Below, in pieces: positions 46,727 through 50,740 of a stretch of DNA of 50,740 nt. The notes beneath the pieces were generated by a model that saw nothing but the letters and a program-made list of their open reading frames with translations, was not told the origin of the DNA and searched no databases. Both the position numbers and the translations under genes were made by a program. Within the stretch, counting starts at the first letter, position 1. The number at the start of each line of letters is the position of its first letter. The DNA is from a virus, in IMG/VR virus record IMGVR_UViG_3300010430_000069, positions 1 through 50,740 of that record, one strand, 5' to 3'.

Positions 46727-46804
46727 AATAGAAAGAGGCTAGGACCCCCCTCAGGCTCCGGGAGCGGAGAAACGAAACTCCGGGAGCTCAAAGTCCTAGC
46801 CTCT
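46727..46804 (-). terminator. Elaborate terminator of the 46817-47266 gene
   Basis: Minus strand: AGAGGCTAGGAC and GTCCTAGCCTCT form a 12-bp outer stem; inside are two copies of GCTCCCGGAG-type hairpins; TTTCTATTTATAG follows. It starts 12 bases after the stop codon. Confidence 0.78.
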
Positions 46805-46816
46805 CATTCAGAGAAG

Positions 46817-47266
46817 TCAATCAAGTTGTTCATCTTCATTCCACATGTCCAAGACTTCTCGGCCATGCTCTGTCAGCCCAACTGCAGTCCAGTCTTTTGT
46901 ATCTGCGGTGATCAGCATGTCTGCAGATATCGCATAGGCTATCTTATTCTGTTCCCCCAGTGAGTCAGACTCAAAGCAGGATGTTCGCCCAACCTCTAGC
47001 AGATTCGCTGGAACTGCTATTACTTTGTGGGGAATGTTTGGGTCATGGTTTTCCTGTATCGACTCCAGAGGACCAACTGAAATGAGGGTTTCAAAGTCCT
47101 GGTAGTGTATCAGGAAGTCCATGAACATTCCCAGGTCGGCGAAGTTCGTATGCTGTACGTACAGGCCAACCCATCGGTTTTGGTCTTTTACGGTTATCCA
47201 GGCAATCATAGAATGCAGGACCCCGCTATTAGACCGAAGATTAGACTCAGTAACAAAGTGAGCCAC
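46817..47266 (-). CDS. Unknown protein
   Basis: The 149-residue frame starts at a GTG (MAHFVTESNLRSNSGVLHSM); an internal ATG at residue 20 is an alternative. The middle (WVGLYVQHTNFADLGMFMDF, LISVGPLESIQENHDPNIPH) is alpha/beta and the end (VGLTEHGREVLDMWNEDEQ) looks like a winged-helix fragment, though uncertain. It has a strong terminator downstream and an A-rich (minus-strand) leader upstream. Confidence 0.6.
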   Translation of the reverse strand: MAHFVTESNLRSNSGVLHSMIAWITVKDQNRWVGLYVQHTNFADLGMFMDFLIHYQDFETLISVGPLESIQENHDPNIPHKVIAVPANLLEVGRTSCFESDSLGEQNKIAYAISADMLITADTKDWTAVGLTEHGREVLDMWNEDEQLD

Positions 47267-47309
47267 AATCTAGGCGGTTTCATTTCTCGTTTCTCCGAAT
47301 GTTTTAAAG

Positions 47310-47349
47310 AACCCCTGGGAATAATTCCCAGAGGGTTTTTTTTTATTTT
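47310..47349 (+). terminator. Strong plus-strand terminator
   Basis: AACCC / GGGTT enclosing TGGGAA / TTCCCA with loop TAA, followed by nine Ts, an A, and more Ts. It would stop rightward transcripts, such as those from 46230 that run on through the opposite-strand gene. Confidence 0.85.
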
Positions 47350-47520
47350 TTTTCTTCCTGAGAATTTTTTTTTCTCTAGGATTTTTTTTCTCCTGGGGAA
47401 AATTATTTTCTCTAGGATTTTTTTTTTCTCTTAGAAAACTTTTTTTTCCTAGAAATTAATTTTTTCCCCATGTGGGAAAATTATTGTTTTCTGGAAAAAG
47501 TTTTCTTCTCAGGAAAATTA
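47338..47520. repeat. T-rich low-complexity tract with repeated words
   Basis: About 180 bases made of T-runs broken by short words. TTTTCTCTAGGATTTTTTTT occurs twice and GGAAAATTATT three times, with many self-complementary AATTTTCC/GGAAAATT pairs. No gene. It mirrors the A-rich tract at 42541-42625, so the two tracts flank the cassette island in inverted orientation. Confidence 0.75.
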
Positions 47521-47796
47521 TTCTCCCTTGAAGAAATTGGCAGCTCCAAACCCTTCGGCAATGGAGTCAAGGGAGCCCTGCTGGGAATCATCCAGTGTCG
47601 AATAGATGTCCTGGCAAATGTCTTTCAGGCAATTGTCAATTGCTTCGCTGATGGTTTGCAGGTGTGTCAGGGTGCGAACCTTGTGTCCATCGTTGTCTGA
47701 AGTCATGACCAGAGCGGCACCATGCTTCAAATGTTCCTGGCCTGATTGGATCCGTTTTAGCAATTCAATTGCTTCAATACTAGCTTTATCAAACAT
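47518..47796 (-). CDS. Unknown helical protein
   Basis: A 92-residue helical acidic protein (MFDKASIEAIELLKRIQSGQ, LTHLQTISEAIDNCLKDICQ). Small helical proteins of similar size follow upstream in the same strand, perhaps distant relatives. A role is unknown. Confidence 0.58.
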   Translation of the reverse strand: MFDKASIEAIELLKRIQSGQEHLKHGAALVMTSDNDGHKVRTLTHLQTISEAIDNCLKDICQDIYSTLDDSQQGSLDSIAEGFGAANFFKGE

Positions 47797-47869
47797 ATCG
47801 TATTTCCGAAGTGAGGGAAAGTGAAAAATAAGGGATTTTTGGATTTTCTTGTGGGTGCGTCAGAGCTCC

Positions 47870-48154
47870 TCAGGGCCTCTGTAACGTCCTCTCAAGGTTA
47901 TCCGCAATCTCATTCAAGTGAGGGTCGGAGAACTCGTCTCCGATGTTCCTGGACAGCTTAATGACAGCCTGAAGGCAGGTGTCATGGTTTGCATCGTCAG
48001 CCTCGTATCGGCAGACTTCATTCCTAGTTCTGACAACATCCGTCATTAGAGCCTTTGGATCCGCCACAGCATCCTGATTGCGAAGTACCAGGCTCTCGGC
48101 TGAGTCCAACAGTAACTGAAGCGTAGTCACGAGTGTAGACTTGTAGGAGCTCAT
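47870..48154 (-). CDS. Unknown helical protein
   Basis: From the ATG at 48154 (AGGA 8 bases upstream) the protein has 94 residues (MSSYKSTLVTTLQLLLDSAE, LSRNIGDEFSDPHLNEIADN). An in-frame start at 48193 lacks a ribosome site. It overlaps the upstream gene by 131 bases in another frame, far more than its neighbours do, so a frameshift or one false end is possible. Confidence 0.55.
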   Translation of the reverse strand: MSSYKSTLVTTLQLLLDSAESLVLRNQDAVADPKALMTDVVRTRNEVCRYEADDANHDTCLQAVIKLSRNIGDEFSDPHLNEIADNLERTLQRP

Positions 48155-48392
48155 CTCGTTGATCCTGAATGTGTTGTCCGAGTTGCCGTGCATACGAATC
48201 AGTTTTGGCTGCTTCCTGTGCCATCAGGATAGCTGCATCGTGGTAGTCAATTAAGCATTCCACAAGTTTCTTTTCCACTTGAGGAACTACCGCCGAGAAA
48301 TCGACAATCTCAGAATCCAATGCTAGGTAGATCGAAGGAATCGACTCGACCAGCTCTTCAATACGTTCTTGGATCAGGTCACGATTAGACAT
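48024..48392 (-). CDS. Unknown helical protein with Cys-rich tail
   Basis: A 122-residue protein; the first 80 residues are regular helix (MSNRDLIQERIEELVESIPS, LIDYHDAAILMAQEAAKTDS). The last 25 (SQSGCCGGSKGSNDGCCQN) are low-complexity and lie where another frame also codes. The true C-terminus may be shorter or joined to the next gene by frameshift. Confidence 0.52.
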   Translation of the reverse strand: MSNRDLIQERIEELVESIPSIYLALDSEIVDFSAVVPQVEKKLVECLIDYHDAAILMAQEAAKTDSYARQLGQHIQDQRDELLQVYTRDYASVTVGLSREPGTSQSGCCGGSKGSNDGCCQN

Positions 48393-48717
48393 TCGGTTTC
48401 TCCCATGTCAGTAGTGTTTCTTTTCCCCATTGTTCTTCCATTTCTGAAAGATTCTCCTGCATCGTCCGCATCTCATTGGCATTTGCCTCCAGAACATCTG
48501 GTGGCATAAACTTAGCTGCTTCGGAGATTACCAGTCCGCAGTAGTACTTGAGTTTTGTGATGCTCAGATCGTAGAAATCCAGCATTTCCGAAGAATCTTT
48601 CCCTTGGAATTCGTTGAGCAGGACTCCTGCCTTAACCATTTCCAACAAAGCTGGGCAAAGATCAACGATCAGCTGGAGATTACTTACAATCTCGGTATCT
48701 TGGAGTGTCTTACTCAT
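48385..48717 (-). CDS. Unknown helical protein
   Basis: From the ATG at 48717 (MSKTLQDTEIVSNLQLIVDL), in an ATGAGTAA overlap with the previous gene, the protein has 110 residues. Mostly helical with acidic patches (ANEMRTMQENLSEMEEQWGK). Longer in-frame starts lie inside the previous gene and are unlikely. No family recognised. Confidence 0.58.
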   Translation of the reverse strand: MSKTLQDTEIVSNLQLIVDLCPALLEMVKAGVLLNEFQGKDSSEMLDFYDLSITKLKYYCGLVISEAAKFMPPDVLEANANEMRTMQENLSEMEEQWGKETLLTWEKPNV

Positions 48718-49000
48718 TTTCAAAGGTCTCTTGGAAGGAACGAAGATCTTGCAAGTCAGCAGCCAGCTGGTCCAAACCATCAACGATACTTTGATCGTCC
48801 TGGTAGTTGGGGATGGATCGGACGCCAGCTTCCAGCTTTTCCCCACAGAAGATTGCTGAAGCAACCAAGCTCTGGGTGATATCCTCGTAGCTGTTGGGGG
48901 GCATTTTGTTCAGAGCAGCATTGCCCATGAAATCTGCAGCCTCTGAGATGATGTTGAACGAAGTCTGAACGTTGTCTTCGCGTGTCTTGTCTTCCGACAT
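48710..49000 (-). CDS. Unknown helical acidic protein
   Basis: A 96-residue protein (MSEDKTREDNVQTSFNIISE, YEDITQSLVASAIFCGEKLE, GLDQLAADLQDLRSFQETF), with TTAGGAGAA before the ATG. It heads the run of four small helical proteins transcribed leftwards from near the tRNA-like cluster. No family recognised. Confidence 0.6.
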   Translation of the reverse strand: MSEDKTREDNVQTSFNIISEAADFMGNAALNKMPPNSYEDITQSLVASAIFCGEKLEAGVRSIPNYQDDQSIVDGLDQLAADLQDLRSFQETFENE

Positions 49001-49145
49001 CTGTTTCTCCTAATGAAACGAAAGTAAAAGGTCAGGTAGGTAGGAGTTTCACCTACGATGGGATGGTAATATTCCACTCAGGGACGCCAAAGTCCCCCGC
49101 TAATTTTTGTAGCTTACCACACTACTGTCCGCGTTCTACCTGGAG
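49001..49145. other. Gap with hairpins; no gene
   Basis: No coding sequence. GTAGG / CCTAC with a 7-base loop (49038-49054) and GGGAC / GTCCC with a 6-base loop (49080-49095) are visible and may process or end the tRNA-like transcript. Confidence 0.5.
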
Positions 49146-49211
49146 AAGTCACCGCTGGAATCGAACCAGCGTTCCCTCAATTGAGGTGTCCTACCACTGG
49201 ACGAGGCGACT
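49146..49211 (-). tRNA. tRNA-like element with a 2-nt anticodon loop
   Basis: Minus strand: acceptor AGTCGCC / GGTGACT (7 bp with one G-T), T8, D stem GTCC / GGAC with A14, GG and A21 in the loop, then T arm GCTGG-TTCGATT-CCAGC. Variable region GAAC. The anticodon stem CCTCA / TGAGG is intact, but only AT lies between its strands where seven bases are expected. So the body is a normal tRNA with its anticodon missing. Pseudogene, decoy, or a substrate for insertion/editing are possible; normal decoding is not. Confidence 0.7.
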
Positions 49212-49311
49212 TTAAAATGCTCCCATCGCATAGCCGACGACAGGAGCGGATAGATTAAAAGTCTATTTGTTTTCCCTCGCAATTGTACAACGTTTAACCG
49301 TAAGGTTTAGT

Positions 49312-49402
49312 CTGACAGGGTTTCGTCTTAGCCTTTGGACAACCTCCCAGGATATTGTTTGCCCCGAGCTGGGAGGGCCGGACTCGAACCGGCATAAAAC
49401 CC
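49312..49402 (-). tRNA. Circularly permuted tRNA-like gene (3' half before 5' half), unit B
   Basis: Minus strand order: 49402-49369 holds G38, GGTTT, variable TAT, T arm GCCGG-TTCGAGT-CCGGC, 3' acceptor CCTCCCA and discriminator G. A 19-base linker follows. Then 49349-49312 holds 5' acceptor TGGGAGG, TT, D arm GTCC-AAAGGCTAA-GAC, G26, AAACC, and loop CTGTCAG. Acceptor pairs 7/7 and anticodon stem 5/5 only in permuted order. T33 and anticodon GTC (Asp) are readable in the 5' half if the join is near 37/38; T1-A72 with G73 is otherwise a Gln-type end. So identity is open. Confidence 0.75.
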
Positions 49403-49481
49403 GCATAAAGGTCCCACGGAATCGATTACAATCGCAATTCGTTGTCTAAGTCTCAAGCAATAACCTAAGACTAAATTGTCC

Positions 49482-49556
49482 TCCTGCCTCCTCGGCCACT
49501 GGGATACCTCCCGTTAAAAGTCGGGAGGGTTGGATTCGAACCAACGTCTAACAGGG
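49482..49556 (-). tRNA. Circularly permuted tRNA-like gene, unit C
   Basis: Minus strand order: 49556-49521 holds CCTGT, variable TAGAC, T arm GTTGG-TTCGAAT-CCAAC, 3' acceptor CCTCCCG and discriminator A. A 7-base linker follows. Then 49513-49482 holds 5' acceptor CGGGAGG, TA, D arm TCC-CAGTGGCCGA-GGA, G26 and GCAGG. Acceptor pairs 7/7; anticodon stem GCAGG/CCTGT pairs 5/5 with one G-T; A14, G15-C48, G18G19 and A21 are in place. The anticodon cannot be read, because neither flank gives a T33. C1-G72 with A73 recalls proline tRNAs. Confidence 0.72.
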
Positions 49557-49602
49557 TGGACGGTTCAAGCTGAGCTTACTACTAAGCCTGTTTGCTTGTA
49601 TC

Positions 49603-50337
49603 CTATTCGCCCCACAGGTAGTCAAAGACTGCCTCTGAAACGTGTTGTTCTTGTACGTCCAGGCTGTTGGCCTGTTCGCGAGCTTTCTTCACTGCCTCAA
49701 CCAGTTTGGTCAGTCGAGCCTGGATCTCACGCTTCTCAGCCGGCGACAATGCCGCGGCAAAGTTAACGCTCTTCCAGTAACCAACCAGGACATCCTCATT
49801 GTAGGCCTGAACCTGTGCTGGATGTTTGTCGGTTGCTTCGTAGAGTACTTGCACCTTTGGTACTTTCTTGCTACGAATGGTTTCCACAGGAGCTGACACG
49901 TACAGTTCCTGGTTGCTGTCCCAGGTCCAGTCTACGGAATCGCTGAGCTCTGGGAGCTTGTCAACGAAGGTACGTAGGTTGACCAATTGCTTCTCCAGGA
50001 AAAGCAGGTAGGTGACCGGGGCATCTGCAATCACAGTCTTACCGTCTATCTCGACATCAGCCGTTGCAGTTTGATTTCCCCATTCCTGGGTAGCTACCAC
50101 GTCAAAGTAGTCTTGCAGTGGAGCCTGAGCAGACGTCAGGATGTCCCGTACGCGACTCACGACTTTCTTGTTTTCTGCCGGCAGGCGATCACCCTCGTCA
50201 TCTTTCGGAGTGTACGTTCGACTCAAACCAACGAAGTTGTCGGTTCGCTGTGATGCATGATGAAGTTCGGTCAGGGTCTTCTCGGCACGAGTTTTCTTGC
50301 CTTTGAGGACAGCCAGGACTTGGTTAAGTTTTCCCAT
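49603..50337 (-). CDS. Conserved phage protein (DUF7873-like)
   Basis: The 244-residue protein matches a family I recall as DUF7873, common in actinobacterial phages. Matching segments are KLNQVLAVLKGKKTRAEKTL, ELHHASQRTDNFVGLSRTY, VTYLLFLEKQLVNLRTFVDK, WTWDSNQELYVSAP, EATDKHPAQVQAYNEDVLVG and YWKSVNFAAALSP. Function is unknown; the long helical C-terminus (RLTKLVEAVKKAREQANSLD) suggests assembly or binding. It lies directly upstream of the permuted tRNA-like genes on the same strand. Confidence 0.78.
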   Translation of the reverse strand: MGKLNQVLAVLKGKKTRAEKTLTELHHASQRTDNFVGLSRTYTPKDDEGDRLPAENKKVVSRVRDILTSAQAPLQDYFDVVATQEWGNQTATADVEIDGKTVIADAPVTYLLFLEKQLVNLRTFVDKLPELSDSVDWTWDSNQELYVSAPVETIRSKKVPKVQVLYEATDKHPAQVQAYNEDVLVGYWKSVNFAAALSPAEKREIQARLTKLVEAVKKAREQANSLDVQEQHVSEAVFDYLWGE

Positions 50338-50340
50338 CGA

Positions 50341-50682
50341 TCAATCTCCTACAGGGGTTGCTGAAATAACGTTTCGGTAAGTGCTAAGCCATTTGATTCG
50401 CCAGCCAACTACCTTTAAGTCGTACTTGCCAGGATGAATCTTACCGTATAAATCAGAAGAATCAAACTTTCCTAGCAAAATGTTGTCGGTGTTTTTGAAC
50501 GTCTCGCCTTCGGTGTAGATCAAGTAGTAGCTTGAATCTCCGGAGGTAACTCGTTCGGTTTTGGTCACCGTTGCCGTGATGTGATCCATTGTACCGTAGG
50601 CTTCAAAGGCCGGCAACACCAAAACTGCCAAAATCATCAAAATAATGGTGACGACAATAAATCGGTCTGTCCCTTTACCCAT
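50341..50682 (-). CDS. DUF1523-like membrane protein
   Basis: A 113-residue protein with one N-terminal membrane helix (FIVVTIILMILAVLVLPAFE). A small beta domain follows, with ITATVTKTERVTSGDSSYYL, IYTEGETFKNTDNILLGKFD, SSDLYGKIHPGKYDLKVVGW and LSTYRNVI. This order matches DUF1523-type proteins seen in phages and proteobacteria, as I recall them; function unknown. It would sit in the inner membrane with the beta domain outside. Confidence 0.7.
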   Translation of the reverse strand: MGKGTDRFIVVTIILMILAVLVLPAFEAYGTMDHITATVTKTERVTSGDSSYYLIYTEGETFKNTDNILLGKFDSSDLYGKIHPGKYDLKVVGWRIKWLSTYRNVISATPVGD

Positions 50683-50740
50683 TACGTTGTTTCTCCAATG
50701 CTCGAAGTTCTGAAAGTTTTCGTTCGTAGGCTCGTTCCGC
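50675..50740 (-). CDS. Partial gene, C-terminal end only
   Basis: The last 21 codons of a frame entering from the right edge (AERAYERKLSELRALEKQRN, then G and stop). Charged and helical, possibly coiled coil. Its stop overlaps the next start by 8 bases (ATGGGTAA). Identity cannot be given. Confidence 0.5.
   Translation of the reverse strand, partial: AERAYERKLSELRALEKQRNG

Noticed and set aside
49306-49475. Complete group I intron suggested by AGACTAAA, which resembles a core element
   Set aside because: No room for the P3-P6 core between the 5' half and the element, and other core motifs are not seen. Only an outer helix is claimed.
49370-49513. Normal-order tRNA with a long intron, using the 5' half at 49513 and the 3' half ending at 49370
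   Set aside because: The anticodon strands GCAGG and GGTTT do not pair and the first acceptor pair is C-A, whereas both permuted units pair fully.
1-50740. Integrase, attachment site or lysogeny control
   Set aside because: No recombinase, repressor or att-like repeat pair recognised in this window.

Overview
This window is a piece of a tailed double-stranded DNA bacteriophage (Caudoviricetes). The left part holds small and large terminase, portal, a protease-scaffold fusion, an HK97-fold major capsid protein, a head-tail connector and very large fibre-like proteins. The rest holds phage-style nucleotide metabolism and dozens of tightly overlapped small genes. Both ends of the window cut through genes, so it is not a complete genome. 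No integrase, repressor, DNA polymerase or helicase is present in this stretch. The host cannot be fixed from the sequence; shifts in codon style in the fibre genes and around 37.4-40.0 kb suggest mixed origins.

Layout. (1) 1-21.63 kb, minus strand: the late operon. Read in the direction of transcription it runs: membrane-anchored coiled-coil/PAS-like protein, giant LamG-type fibre, terminase subunits, portal, protease-scaffold, capsid, an AP2-HNH homing-type endonuclease, two fibre proteins sharing a module, then accessory membrane and enzyme genes (a plasmalogen-type lipid desaturase, a GT9 glycosyltransferase, a papain-like protease) and the head-tail connector. (2) 21.64-22.70 kb: a divergent control region with a consensus promoter on each strand and a roughly 700-nt stem-loop-rich, gene-poor leader on the late side. 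(3) 22.70-42.52 kb, plus strand: the metabolic and accessory operon. It encodes a sigma-region-4-like regulator, class II ribonucleotide reductase, a DnaQ-type exonuclease, dNMP kinase, thymidylate synthase, a DRB0094-type RNA ligase, a 5'(3')-deoxyribonucleotidase, an HslV-like peptidase, a zincin, a free-standing class II aminoacyl-tRNA-synthetase-like domain, a MazG-like protein, and many small unknowns linked by ATGA or ATGAGTGA overlaps. (4) 42.54-47.52 kb: a compositionally distinct island flanked by an A-rich and a T-rich low-complexity tract. Its small genes form moron-like cassettes with their own sigma70-type promoters (exact 17-bp spacers carrying GC-rich boxes), a shared leader word, and GC-rich terminators. 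(5) 46.8-50.74 kb, mainly minus strand: small helical proteins, a cluster of very unusual tRNA-like genes, and two conserved phage proteins.

The most striking observation is at 49.14-49.56 kb. Two tRNA-like units on the minus strand have their 3' half (anticodon-stem 3' strand, variable loop, T arm, 3' acceptor strand) upstream of their 5' half (5' acceptor strand, D arm, anticodon-stem 5' strand). Acceptor and anticodon stems pair only in this circularly permuted order. A third tRNA-like element beside them is in normal order but has a 2-nt anticodon loop. The phage RNA ligase at 29.8-31.0 kb could take part in joining such halves, but that is inference. The next most interesting items are the cassette island, the structured late leader, the lipid desaturase, the HslV-like peptidase and the aminoacyl-tRNA-synthetase-like protein. 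All calls were made by reading the sequence by eye; no database search was run.
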